This document shows, one piece after another, positions 45,301 through 59,800 of a stretch of 64,000 nt of DNA. Both the position numbers and the translations under genes were made by a program. Position 1 is the stretch's first letter; the number at the start of each line of letters is the position of its first letter. The stretch spans positions 16,437,292 to 16,501,291 of the forward strand of contig NC_088312.1 of NCBI RefSeq assembly GCF_910592395.1. The letters are read 5' to 3'. The notes beneath the pieces were generated by a model, which was not told where the DNA came from, did no database searches, and saw only the letters and a program-made list of their open reading frames with translations. Source of the DNA: Lineus longissimus (taxonomy: Eukaryota; Nemertea; Pilidiophora; Heteronemertea; Lineidae).

Positions 45301-47029
45301 CAATTTTCGCTCTCAATCTGTCCGAAAGGACATCTCGATTCTGTGAAACTAAAATGATTGCGATCTGTCGTCAACAATAGGCGATATTGCTAGTTGAATG
45401 ACAACATATTGTCACAGAATCTCGAAATTTCGGTCTAAATCTGTCCAAACGGTCATCTCGATTCTGTGAAACTAAAATGAGCGCAATCAGTCGGGACGAG
45501 CGCCATGCCAACCAACTATCCAAGCCAACTTTTGGTCACAAAATTTCCGAGATTCCGCGACGATAAGTTGTCATTCGACTAGCGATAGAAGCTACTTGCG
45601 AAGATAGCCTGTTGGCAATGGCGCTTATCGCGACTAATCATGCTCATTTTGGATTTAGAGAGTTGAGATGACCTTTCTGACAAATTGAGACCAATGTTTC
45701 GAGATTCTGAGATGATAAGGTGTCATTCGATGATATTTGGTCAGTGATGGCGCTCGTTGCCACTGATCACAATCATTTTATCATACAGAGTCAATATGAC
45801 CGTTCGAACAAATTGAAACCCAACATTTTGAGATTCCCTGATGATAGTGTGTCTTTCGACGAGCAATAGAGCCTTCTGGCGATGATAGTCGATCGACGAT
45901 GGCATTCATTGCAACCGATCATGCTCATTTTAGTTATACAGAGTTGATATGACTGAAACTGAAATTTTGAGATTCTGCAACGATAAGTTCTCATTTGACT
46001 AGCGATATAGCCTACTGGCGATGAGAGTTGGTCAGTGATGGTGTTCGTCATGAATGATCAAGCTCATTTTGGTTATTCTGAGGCTAGATGACCATTCCGA
46101 GAAATTGAGACTGAAATTTCGAGATTCCGTGACAAAAGTTGTCATTTGACTAGCGATATAGCCTACAGACAATGATAGTCAGTCGGCGTTTGGGCTTGTC
46201 ACAACCGATTGCACTCATTTTAGTTTCACAGAATCGAGATGACTGTTCGGACAAATTGAGACCGAAATTTGGAGATTCCGTGACAATAAGCTGTCATTCG
46301 ACTAGCGATATAGACTACTGGAAATGATAGTTGGTCGGCGATGTAGCTCGTCGTGACTGATCGCGCTCATTTTAGTTTCACTGAATAGAGATGACTGTTC
46401 GGACAGATTGAGACCGATACTTTGAGAATCCGTGACGATAAGTTGTCATTCGAGACTGAAATTTCGAGACAGTAGGTTGGTGATGCCGCACGTCGACACT
46501 GATGGCAATCATTTTGGTTATAAAGAGTCGAGATGACTGTTCGGAGAGATTGAGACCGAAATATGAAGATTCCATGACGATACGATGTCTTTCAACTAGC
46601 CATATTGCATATTGGCGATGATAGTTGGTCGGCGATGGCGCTCGTCCGACCACTCACACTCATTTTAGTTTCACAGACGACTATTCGGACAGATTGAGAC
46701 AAAAATTTGGAAATTCCATTGGTAATACTACAAGCGATATAGCCTACTGGCGATGATAGTCAGTTGGCGATGGTGCTCGTCATGACTGATGGCGATCATT
46801 TTGGTTCTACAGAGTCAAGATGACTGTTCAGAGAGATTGAGACCGAAATCTGAAGACTCCATGACGATACGATGTCATTCAACTGGCCATATTGCATATT
46901 GGCGATGGCGCTCGTCGTGGCCGATGGCACTCACTTTGGTTCTACAGAGTCGAGATGACTGTTCAGACAGATTGAGACAGTAGTATGGAAATTCCGTGAC
47001 ATTAATTTGTAATTCCACAAGCGATAATA

Positions 47030-47324
47030 GGACCATTTAGATGTCAGGCGAAAAAAACCACATTCGGATCGGATCAGATCCGGATGCGATCCAATTGAAC
47101 CACATTCAGGTCTCGAAAATCGGGCGCGTTTAGACAATCAGCGCAATCCGGGCTCATCTTGACGCATTTCTATAGCTTTGGAACTCTCCAATACCTGTTG
47201 GTTGTGGAGGTGTAAAAAATTGGTTTGGTACTTGCACCGCATTTCTTCGCAGGAAATTTCGCGGGATCGAACACATCGCTATCCGTAAACAACTCCACCT
47301 TAGCCATAGATTGATTGAAAAAAT
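47030..47324. mobile_element. 5' part of the GGGCC-ended transposon inserted in the satellite
   Basis: GGACCATTTAGATGTCAGGC and the following 290 bp match 20295-20585, including TGGAACTCTCCAATACCTGT and TGGTTTGGTACTTGCACC. The right half and right terminus are absent, so the copy is truncated. The satellite monomer is interrupted at both sides. Confidence 0.85.
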
Positions 47325-47860
47325 GGTGATGGTGATGATAGGCGGTTGCCGATGGCGCATGTGGCGACATATCGCAATCATTTTCGTTATACAGAGTCGA
47401 GATGACTGTTCGGACAGATTGAGACTGAAGTTTTCGAGATTCTGTGACGATAAGTTGTCATTGAACTAGCCATATTGCATATTAGCGATGATAGGCGGTC
47501 GGCGATGGCGCTCGTCAATTGCGCTCATTTTGGTTATACAGAGTCGAGATGACTGTTCGGTCAGATTGAGACCAAAATTTCGTGACGATATATCGTTATT
47601 CGTCTAGCCATATTGCCTATTGGCGATCATAGGCGGTCAGCGATGGCGCTAATATGCAACATGGCTGGTTGAATGACAACTTATCGTCAAGGAATCTCGA
47701 AATTTCTGGCTCAATCTGTCCGAACACTCATCTCGACTCTGTATAACTAAAATTATTGCGATCAGTCGCGACGAGCGCCATCACCAATCTGTCCGAACAG
47801 TCATCTCGACTCTGTAGAACCAAAATGAGTGCCATCAGTCATGACGAGCGCCATTGCAAA

Positions 47861-50800
47861 CCGACTATCATCGGCGATGATAGTCGGTGGGCGATGGAGA
47901 CCGAAATGTTGAGGTAGTCGGTTGGCGATGGTGCACGTTGCGACCGACCGTGCTCATTTTGGTTTTGCAGAATCGAGATGACTGTTCAGACATATTGAGA
48001 CCGATATTTTGAGAATCCGTGACGATAAGTTGTCATTTGAGACTGAAATTTTGAGACAGTCGGTTGGTGATGGCGCACGTCGACACTGATGGCAATCATT
48101 TTGGTTATACAGAGTCGAGATGACTGTACGGAGAGATTGAGACCGAAGTATGAAGATTTCGTGACGATACGATGTCATTCAACTAGGCATATTGCATATT
48201 CGCGATGATAGTTGGTCGGCGATTGCGCTCGTCGCGACCACTCACACTCATTTTAGTTTCACAGCGTAGAGATGACTATACGGACGGACTGAGACCAAAA
48301 TTTGGAAATTCCGTGACATTAAGTTGTAATTCTACAAGCGATATAGCCTACTGGCGATGATAGTCAGTCGGCAATGGCACTCCCCATCACCAACCGACCA
48401 TCTCAAAATTTCGGTCTGCATCGCCCATTGACTATCATCGCCAGTAGCCTATATTGCTTGACGAATGACAATTCATTGTCACTGAATCTCCAAATTTCGG
48501 TCTCAATGTGTCCAAACGGTCATCTCGAATCTGTGAAACTAAAATTAGTGCCGACAGACTATCATCGTCTCTAGGCTATATCACCAATCAACGACAACTT
48601 CTGTCACGGAGTCTCGAAATTTTGGTCTCAATCTGTTCCAAAAGTCATCTCAACCCTGTATAACCAAAATTAGCGCGGTCGGTCGCAAGGAGCGCCATCG
48701 CCAACAGACTATCATTGCTTATATGCAATATGGCTAGTTCAATGACAACTTATCGTCACGGAATTGCGAAATTTTGGGCTCAATCTGACCGAACAGTCAT
48801 CTCGACTCTGTATAACCAAAATGAGCGCGATTGGTCGCGACGAGCGCCATCGCCGACCGCCTATCATCGCTAATATGCAATATGGCTGGTTGAATGACAA
48901 CTTATCGTCACGGAATCTCGAAATTTCTGTCTCAATCTGTCCGAACAGTCATCTCGACTCTGTATAACTAAAATGATTGCGATCAGTCGCGACGAGCGCC
49001 ATCACCAACCAGCTGTTGTCAACAATAGGCTATATCGCCAGTTGAATGACAACATATCGTCACGGAATCTCGAAAACTTCAGTCTCAATCTCTCCGAACA
49101 GTCTTCTCGACTCTGTAAAACCAAAATGAGCGCGATCGGACACAACGAGCGCCATCGTCGACTGACTATCATCGCCAATAGGCAATACGGCTAGAGAAAT
49201 GACGATATATCGTCACGGAATTGCGAAATTTTGGTCTAAATCTGACCGAACAGTCATCTCGACTCTGTATAACTAAAATGAGCGCGATTCGTCGCGACGA
49301 GCGCCATCGCCGACTGCCTATCATCGCTAATATGCAATATGGCTGGCTAAATGACAACTTACCGTCACGGAATCTCGAAATTTCTGAATCAATCTGTCCA
49401 AACAGTAATCTCGACTCTGATCGCTCAGTCGCGACGAGCGCCATCACCAACCAGCTGTTGTCAACAATAGGCTATATCGCCAGTTGAATGACAACATATC
49501 GTCACGGAATCTCGAAAACTTCAGTCTCAATCTCTCCGAACAGTCATCTCGACTCTGTAAAACAAAAATGAGCGCGATCAGACACAATGAGCGCCATCGC
49601 CGACTGACTATCATTGCCAATAGGCAATATGGCTAGAGAAATGACGATATATCGTCACGGAATTGCGAAATTTTGGTCTAAATCTGACCGAACAGTCATC
49701 TCGACTCTGTATAACAAAAATGAGCGCGATTCGTCGCGACGAGCGCCATCGCCGACCGCCTATCATTGCTAATATGCAATATGGCTGGTTGAATGACAAC
49801 TTATCGTCAAGGAATCTCGAAATTTTTGGCTCAATCTGTCCGAACAGTCATCTCGACTCTGTATAACTAAAATTATTGCGATCAGTCGCGACGAGCGCCA
49901 TCACCAACCAGCTGTTATCAACAATAGGCTATATCGCCAGTTGAATGACAACATATCGTCACGGAATCTCTAAATTTCGGTCTCAATCTGTCCGAACAGT
50001 CATCTCGACTCTTAAGAACCAAAATGAGTGCCATCAGTCATGACGAGCGCCATTGCAAACCGACTATCATCGACGATGATAGTCGGTGGGCGATGGAGAC
50101 CGAAATGTCGAGGTAGTCGGTTGGCGATGGTGCACGTTGCGACCGACCGTGCTCATTTTGGTTTTGCAGAATCGAGATGACTGTTCAGACAGATTGAGAC
50201 CGATATTTTGAGAATCCGTGACGATAAGTTGTCATTTGAGACTGAAATTTTGAGACAGTCGGTTGGTGATGGCGCACGTCGACACTGATGGCAATCATTT
50301 TGGTTATACAGAGTCGAGATGACTGTACGGAGAGATTGAGACCGAAGTATGAAGATTTCGTGACGATACGATGTCATTCAACTAGGCATATTGCATATTC
50401 GCGATGATAGTTGGTCGGCGATTGCGCTCGTCGCGACCACTCACACTCATTTTAGTTTCACAGCGTAGAGATGACTATACGGACGGACTGAGACCAAAAT
50501 TTGGAAATTCCGTGACATTAAGTTGTAATTCTACAAGCGATATAGCCTACTGGCGATGATAGTCAGTCGGCAATGGCACTCCCCATCACCAACCGACCAT
50601 CTCAAAATTTCGGTCTGCATCACCCATTGACTATCATCGCCAGTAGCCTATATTGCTTGACGAATGACAATTCATTGTCACTGAATCTCCAAATTTCAGT
50701 CTCAATGTGTCCAAACGGTCATCTCGAATCTGTGAAACTAAAATTAGTGCCGACAGACTATCATCGTCTCTAGGCTATATCACCAATCAACGACAACTTC

Positions 50801-53800
50801 TGTCACGGAGTCTCGAAATTTTGGTCTCAATCTGTCCCAAAAGTCATCTCGACCCTGTATAACCAAAATTAGCGCGGTCGGTCGCAAGGAGCGCCATCGC
50901 CAACATACTATCATTGCTAATATGCAATATGGCTAGTTCAATGACAACTTATCGTCACGGAATTGCGAAATTTTGGGCTCAATCTGACCGAACAGTCATC
51001 TCGACTCTGTATAACCAAAATGAGCGCGATTCGTCGCGACGAGCGCCATCGCCGACCGCCTATCATCGCTAATATGCAATATGGCTGGTTGAATGACAAC
51101 TTATCGTCACGGAATCTCAAAATTTCTGTCTCAATCTTTCCGAACAGTCATCTCGACTCTGTATAACTAAAATGATTGCGATCAGTCGCGACGAGCGCCA
51201 TCACCAACCAGCTGTTGTCAACAATAGGCTATATCGCCAGTTGAATGACAACATATCGTCACGGAATCTCGAAAACTTCAGTCTCAATCTCTCCGAACAG
51301 TCATCTCGACTCTGTAAAACCAAAATGAGCGCGATCGGACACAACGAGCGCCATCGTCGACTGACTATCATCACCAATAGGCAATACGGCTAGAGAAATG
51401 ACGATATATCGTCACGGAATTGCGAAATTTTGGTCTAAATCTGACCGAACAGTCATCTCGACTCTGTATAACTAAAATGAGCGCGATTCGTCGCGACGAG
51501 CGCCATCGCCGACTGCCCATCATCGCTAATATGCAATATGGCTGGTTGAATGACAACTTATCGTCAAGGAATCTCGAAATTTCGGGCTCAATCTGTCCGA
51601 ACAGTCATCTCGACTCTGTATAACTAAAATTATTGCGATCAGTCGCGACGAGCGCCATCGCCAACCAGCTGTTGTCAACAATAGGCTATATTGCCAGTTG
51701 AATGACAACATATCGTCACGGAATCTCTAAATTTCGGTCTCAATCTGTCCGAACAGTCATCTCGACTCTGTAGAACCAAAATGAGTGCCATCAGTCATGA
51801 CGAGCGCCATTGCAAACCGACTATCATCGGCGATGATAGTCGGTTGGCGATGGAGACCGAAATGTCGAGGTAGTCGGTGGCGATGGTGCACGTTGCGACC
51901 GACCGTGCTCATTTTGGTTTTGCAGAATCGAGATGACTGTTCAGACAGATTGAGACCGATATTTTGAGAATCCGTGACGATAAGTTGTCATTTGAGACTG
52001 AAATTTTGAGACAGTCGGTTGGTGATGGCGCACGTCGACACTGATGGCAATCATTTTGGTTATACAGAGTCGAGATGACTGTACGGAGAGATTGAGACCG
52101 AAGTATGAAGATTTCGTGACGATACGATGTCATTCAACTAGGCATATTGCATATTCGCGATGATAGTTGGTCGGCGATTGCGCTCGTCGCGACCACTCAC
52201 ACTCATTTTAGTTTCACAGCGTAGAGATGACTATACGGACGGACTGAGACCAAAATTTGGAAATTCCGTGACATTAAGTTGTAATTCTACAAGCGATATA
52301 GCCTACTGGCGATGATAGTCAGTCGGCAATGGCACTCCCCATCACCAACCGACCATCTCAAAATTTCGGTCTGCATCACCCATTGACTATCATCGCCAGT
52401 AGCCTATATTGCTTGACGAATGACAATTCATTGTCACTGAATCTCCAAATTTCAGTCTCAATGTGTCCAAACGGTCATCTCGAATCTGTGAAACTAAAAT
52501 TAGTGCCGACAGACTATCATCGTCTCTAGGCTATATCACCAATCAACGACAACTTCTGTCACGGAGTCTCGAAATTTTGGTCTCAATCTGTCCCAAAAGT
52601 CATCTCGACCCTGTATAACCAAAATTAGCGCGGTCGGTCGCAAGGAGCGCCATCGCCAACATACTATCATTGCTAATATGCAATATGGCTAGTTCAATGA
52701 CAACTTATCGTCACGGAATTGCGAAATTTTGGGCTCAATCTGACCGAACAGTCATCTCGACTCTGTATAACCAAAATGAGCGCGATTCGTCGCGACGAGC
52801 GCCATCGCCGACCGCCTATCATCGCTAATATGCAATATGGCTGGTTGAATGACAACTTATCGTCACGGAATCTCGAAATTTCTGTCTCAATCTTTCCGAA
52901 CAGTCATCTCGACTCTGTATAACTAAAATGATTGCGATCAGTCGCGACGAGCGCCATCACCAACCAGCTGTTGTCAACAATAGGCTATATCGCCAGTTGA
53001 ATGACAACATATCGTCACGGAATCTCGAAAACTTCAGTCTCAATCTCTCCGAACAGTCATCTCGACTCTGTAAAACCAAAATGAGCGCGATCGGACACAA
53101 CGAGCGCCATCGTCGACTGACTATCATCACCAATAGGCAATACGGCTAGAGAAATGACGATATATCGTCACGGAATTGCGAAATTATGGTCTAAATCTGA
53201 CCGAACAGTCATCTCGACTCTGTATAACTAAAATGAGCGCGATTCGTCGCGACGAGCGCCATCGCCGACTGCCCATCATCGCTAATATGCAATATGGCTG
53301 GTTGAATGACAACTTATCGTCAAGGAATCTCGAAATTTCGGGCTCAATCTGTCCGAACAGTCATCTCGACTCTGTATAACTAAAATTATTGCGATCAGTC
53401 GCGACGAGCGCCATCGCCAACCAGCTGTTGTCAACAATAGGCTATATTGCCAGTTGAATGACAACATATCGTCACGGAATCTCTAAATTTCGGTCTCAAT
53501 CTGTCCGAACAGTCATCTCGACTCTGTAGAACCAAAATGAGTGCCATCAGTCATGACGAGCGCCATTGCAAACCGACTATCATCGGCGATGATAGTCGGT
53601 TGGCGATGGAGACCGAAATGTCGAGGTAGTCGGTGGCGATGGTGCACGTTGCGACCGACCGTGCTCATTTTGGTTTTGCAGAATCGAGATGACTGTTCAG
53701 ACAGATTGAGACCGATATTTTGAGAATCCGTGACGATAAGTTGTCATTTGAGACTGAAATTTTGAGACAGTCGGTTGGTGATGGCGCACGTCGACACTGA

Positions 53801-56800
53801 TGGCAATCATTTTGGTTATACAGAGTCGAGATGACTGTACGGAGAGATTGAGACCGAAGTATGAAGATTTCGTGACGATACGATGTCATTCAACTAGGCA
53901 TATTGCATATTCGCGATGATAGTTGGTCGGCGATTGCGCTCGTCGCGACCACTCACACTCATTTCAGTTTCACAGCGTAGAGATGACTATACGGACGGAC
54001 TGAGACCAAAATTTGGAAATTCCGTGACATTAAGTTGTTATTCTACAAGCGATATAGCCTACTGGCGATGATAGTCAGTCGGCAATGGCACTCCCCATCA
54101 CCAACCAACCATCTCAAAATTTCGGTCTGCATCACCCATTGACTATCATCGCCAGTAGCCTATATTGCTTCACGAATGACAATTCATTGTCACTGAATCT
54201 CCAAATTTCAGTCTCAATGTGTCCAAACGGTCATCTCGAATCTGTGAAACTAAAATTAGTGCCGACAGACTATCATCGTCTCTAGGCTATATCACCAATC
54301 AACGACAACTTCTGTCACGGAGTCTCGAAATTTTGGTCTCAATCTGTCCCAAAAGTCATCTCGACCCTGTATAACCAAGATTAGCGCGGTCGGTCGCAAG
54401 GAGCGCCATCGTCAACATACTATCATTGCTAATATGCAATATGGCTAGTTCAATGACAACTTATCGTCACGGAATTGCGAAATTTTGGGCTCAATCTGAC
54501 CGAACAGTCATCTCGACTCTGTATAACCAAAATGAGTGCGATTCGTCGCGACGAGCGCCATCGCCGACCGCCTATCATCGCTAATATGCAATATGGCTGG
54601 TTGAATGACAACTTATCGTCACGGAATCTCGAAATTTCTGTCTCAATCTGTCCGAACAGTCATCTCGACTCTGTATAACTAAAATGATTGCGATCAGTCG
54701 CGACGAGCGCCATCACCAACCAGCTGTTGTCAACAATAGGCTATATCGCCAGTTGAATGACAACATATCGTCACGGAATCTCGAAAACTTCAGTCTCAAT
54801 CTCTCCGAACAGTCATCTCGACTCTGTAAAACCAAAATGAGCGCGATCGGACACAACGAGCGCCATCGTCGACTGACTATCATCACCAATAGGCAATACG
54901 GCTAGAGAAATGACGATATATCGTCACGGAATTGCGAAATTTTGGTCTAAATCTGACCGAACAGTCATCTCGACTCTGTATAACTAAAATGAGCGCGATT
55001 CGTCGCGACGAGCGCCATCGCCGACTGCCCATCATCGCTAATATGCAATATGGCTGGTTGAATGACAACTTATCGTCAAGGAATCTCGAAATTTCGGGCT
55101 CAATCTGTCCGAACAGTCATCTCGACTCTGTATAACTAAAATTATTGCGATCAGTCGCGACGAGCGCCATCGCCAACCAGCAGTTGTCAACAATAGGCTA
55201 TATCGCCAGTTGAATGACAACATATCGTCACGGAATCTCTAAATTTCGGTCTCAATCTGTCCGAACAGTCATCTCGACTCTGTAGAACCAAAATGAGTGC
55301 CATCAGTCATGACGAGCGCCATTGCAAACCGACTATCATCGGCGATGATAGTCGGTGGGCGATGGAGACCGAAATGTCGAGGTAGTCGGTGGCGATGGTG
55401 CACGTTGCGACCGACCGTGCTCATTTTGGTTTTGCAGAATCGAGATGACTGTTCAGACAGATTGAGACCGATATTTTGAGAATCCGTGACGATAAGTTGT
55501 CATTTGAGACTGAAATTTTGAGACAGTCGGTTGGTGATGGCGCACGTCGACACTGATGGCAATCATTTTGGTTATACAGAGTCGAGATGACTGTACGGAG
55601 AGATTGAGACCGAAGTATGAAGATTTCGTGACGATACGATGTCATTCAACTAGGCATATTGCATATTCGCGATGATAGTTGGTCGGCGATTGCGCTCGTC
55701 GCGACCACTCACACTCATTTCAGTTTCACAGCGTAGAGATGACTATACGGACGGACTGAGACCAAAATTTGGAAATTCCGTGACATTAAGTTGTTATTCT
55801 ACAAGCGATATAGCCTACTGGCGATGATAGTCAGTCGGCAATGGCACTCCCCATCACCAACCAACCATCTCAAAATTTCGGTCTGCATCACCCATTGACT
55901 ATCATCGCCAGTAGCCTATATTGCTTCACGAATGACAATTCATTGTCACTGAATCTCCAAATTTCAGTCTCAATGTGTCCAAACGGTCATCTCGAATCTG
56001 TGAAACTAAAATTAGTGCCGACAGACTATCATCGTCTCTAGGCTATATCACCAATCAACGACAACTTCTGTCACGGAGTCTCGAAATTTTGGTCTCAATC
56101 TGTCCCAAAAGTCATCTCGACCCTGTATAACCAAAATTAGCGCGGTCGGTCGCAAGGAGCGCCATCGCCAACATACTATCATTGCTAATATGCAATATGG
56201 CTAGTTCAATGACAACTTATCGTCACGGAATTGCGAAATTTTGGGCTCAATCTGACCGAACAGTCATCTCGACTCTGTATAACCAAAATGAGCGCGATTG
56301 GTCGCGACGAGCGCCATCGCCGACCGCCTATCATCGCTAATATGCAATATGGCTGGTTGAATGACAACTTATCGTCACGGAATCTCGAAATTTCTGTCTC
56401 AATCTGTCCGAACAGTCATCTCGACTCTGTATAACTAAAATGATTGCGATCAGTCGCGACGAGCGCCATCACCAACCAGCTGTTGTCAACAATAGGCTAT
56501 ATCGCCAGTTGAATGACAACATATCGTCACGGAATCTCGAAAACTTCAGTCTCAATCTCTCCGAACAGTCATCTCGACTCTGTAAAACCAAAATGAGCGC
56601 GATCGGACACAACGAGCGCCATCGTCGACTGACTATCATCACCAATAGGCAATACGGCTAGAGAAATGACGATATATCGTCACGGAATTGCGAAATTTTG
56701 GTCTAAATCTGACCGAACAGTCATCTCGACTCTGTATAACTAAAATGAGCGCGATTCGTCGCGACGAGCGCCATCGCCGACTGCCAATCATCGCTAATAT

Positions 56801-59800
56801 GCAATATGGCTGGTTGAATGACAACTTATCGTCAAGGAATCTCGAAATTTCTGTCTCAATCTGTCCGAACAGTCATCTCGACTCTGTATAACTAAAATGA
56901 TTGCGATCAGTCGCGACGAGCGCCATCACCAACCAGCTGTTGTCAACAATAGGCTATATCGCCAGTTGAATGACAACATAACGTCACGGAATCTCGAAAT
57001 TTCTGGCTCAATCTGTCCAAACAGTAATCTCGACTCTGATCGCTCAGTCGCGACGAGCGCCATCACCAACCAGCTGTTGTCAACAATAGGCTATATCACC
57101 AGTTGAATGACAACATATCGTCACGGAATCTCGAAAACTTCAGTCTCAATCTCTCCGAACAGTCATCTCGACTCTGTAAAACCAAAATCAGCGCGATCTG
57201 ACACAACGAGCGCTATCGCCGACTGACTATCATCGCCAATAGGTAACATGGCTAGAGGAATGACGATATATTGTCACGGAATTGCGAAATTTTGGTCTAA
57301 ATCTGACCGAACAGTCATCTCGACTCTGTATAACTAAAATGAGCGCGATTCGTCGCGACGAGCGCCATCGCCGACTGCCTATCATCGCTAATATGCAATA
57401 TGGCTGGTTGAATGACAACATATCGTCAAGGAATCTCGAAAACTTCAGTCTCAATCTCTCCGAACAGTCATCTCGACTCTGTAAAACCAAAATGAGCGCG
57501 ATCGGACACAACGAGCGCCATCGTCGACTGACTATCATCACCAATAGGCAATACGGCTAGAGAAATGACGATATATCATCACGGAATTGCGAAATTTTGG
57601 TCTAAATCTGACCGAACAGTCATCTCGACTCTGTATAACTAAAATGAGCGCGATTCGTCGCGACGAGTGCCAGCGCCGACTGCCTATCATCGCTAATATG
57701 CAATATGGCTGGTTGAATGACAACTAACCGTCACGGAATCTCAAAATTTCTGGCTCAATCTGTCCAAACAGTAATCTCGACTCTGATCGCTCAGTCGCGA
57801 CGAGCGCCATCACCAACCAGCTGTTGTCAACAATAGGCTATATCGCCAGTTGAATGACAACATATCGTCACGGAATCTCGAAAACTTCAGTCTCAATCTC
57901 TCCGAACAGTCATCTCGACTCTGTAAAACCAAAATGAGCGCGATCGGACACAACGAGCGCCATCGCCGACTGACTATCATCGCCAATAGGTAATATGGCT
58001 AGAGGAATGACGATATATTGTCACGGAATTGCGAAATTTTGGTCTAAATCTGACCGAACAGTCATCTCAACTCTGTATAACTAAAATGAGCGCGATTCGT
58101 CGCGACGAGCGCCATCGCCGACTGCCTATCATCGCTAATATGCAATATGGCTGGTTGAATGACAACTTATCGTCAAGGAATCTCGAAATTTTGGGCTCAA
58201 TCTGTCCGAACAGTCATCTCGACTCTGTATAACTAAAATGATTGCGATCAGTCGCGACGAGCGCCATCACCAACCAGCTGTTGTCAACAATAGGCTATAT
58301 CGCCAGTTGAATGACAACATATCTACACGGAATCTCTAAATTTCGGTCTCAATCTGTCTGAACAGTCATCTCGACTCTGTAGAACCAAAATGAGTGCCAT
58401 CAGTCATGACGAGCGCCATTGCAAACCGACTATCATCGGCGATGATAGTCGGTGGGCGATGGAGACCGAAATGTCGAGGTAGTCGGTTGGCGATGGTGCA
58501 CGTTGCGACCGACCGTGCTCATTTTGGTTTTGCAGAATCGAGATGACTGTTCAGACATATTGAGACCGATATTTTGAGAATCCGTGACGATAAGTTGTCG
58601 TTTGAGACTGAAATTTTGAGACAGTCGGTTGGTGATGGCGCACGTCGACACTGTATCAGAGTTGAGATGACTGTACGGAGAGATTGAGACCGAAGTATGA
58701 AGATTTCGTGACGATACGATGTCATTCAACTAGGTATATTGCATATTCGCGATGATAGTTGGTCGGCGATTGCGCTCGTCGCGACCACTCACACTCATTT
58801 TAGTTTCACAGCGTAGAGATGACTATACGGACGGACTGAGACCAAAATTTGGAAATTCCGTGACATTAAGTTGTAATTCTACAAGCGATATAGCCTACTG
58901 GCGATGATAGTCAGTCGGCAATGGCACTCCCCATCACCAACCGACCATCTCAAAATTTCGGTCTGCATCACCCATTGACTATCATCGCCAGTAGCCTATA
59001 TTGCTTCACGAATGACAATTCATTGTCACTGAATCTCCAAATTTCAGTCTCAATGTGTCCAAACGGTCATCTCGAATCTGTGAAACTAAAATTAGTGCCG
59101 ACAGACTATCATCGTCTCTAGGCTATATCACCAATCAACGACAACTTCTGTCACGGAGTCTCCAAATTTTGGTCTCAATCTGTCCCAAAAGTCATCTCGA
59201 CCCTGTATAACCAAAATTAGCGCGGTCGGTCGCAAGGAGCGCCATCGCCAACATACTATCATTGCTAATATGCAATATGGCTAGTTCAATGACAACTTAT
59301 CGTCACGGAATTGCGAAATTTTGGGCTCAATCTGACCGAACAGTCATCTCGACTCTGTATAACAAAAATGAGCGTGATTCGTCGCGACGAGCGCCATCGC
59401 CGACCGCCTATCATCGCTAATATGCAATATGGCTGGTTGAATGACAGCTTATCGTCACGGAATCTCGAAATTTCTGTCTCAATCTGTCCGAACAGTCATC
59501 TCGACTCTGTATAACTAAAATGATTGCGATCAGTCGCGACGAGCGCCATCACCAACCAGCTGTTGTCAACAATAGGCTATATCGCCAGTTGAATGACAAC
59601 ATATCGTCACGGAATCTCGAAAACTTCAGTCTCAATCTCTCCGAACAGTCATCTCGACTCTGTAAAACCAAAATGAGCGCGATCGGACACAACGAGCGCC
59701 ATCGTCGACTGACTATCATCACCAATAGGCAATACGGCTAGAGAAATGACGATATATCGTCACGGAATTGCGAAATTTTGGTCTAAATCTGACCGAACAG

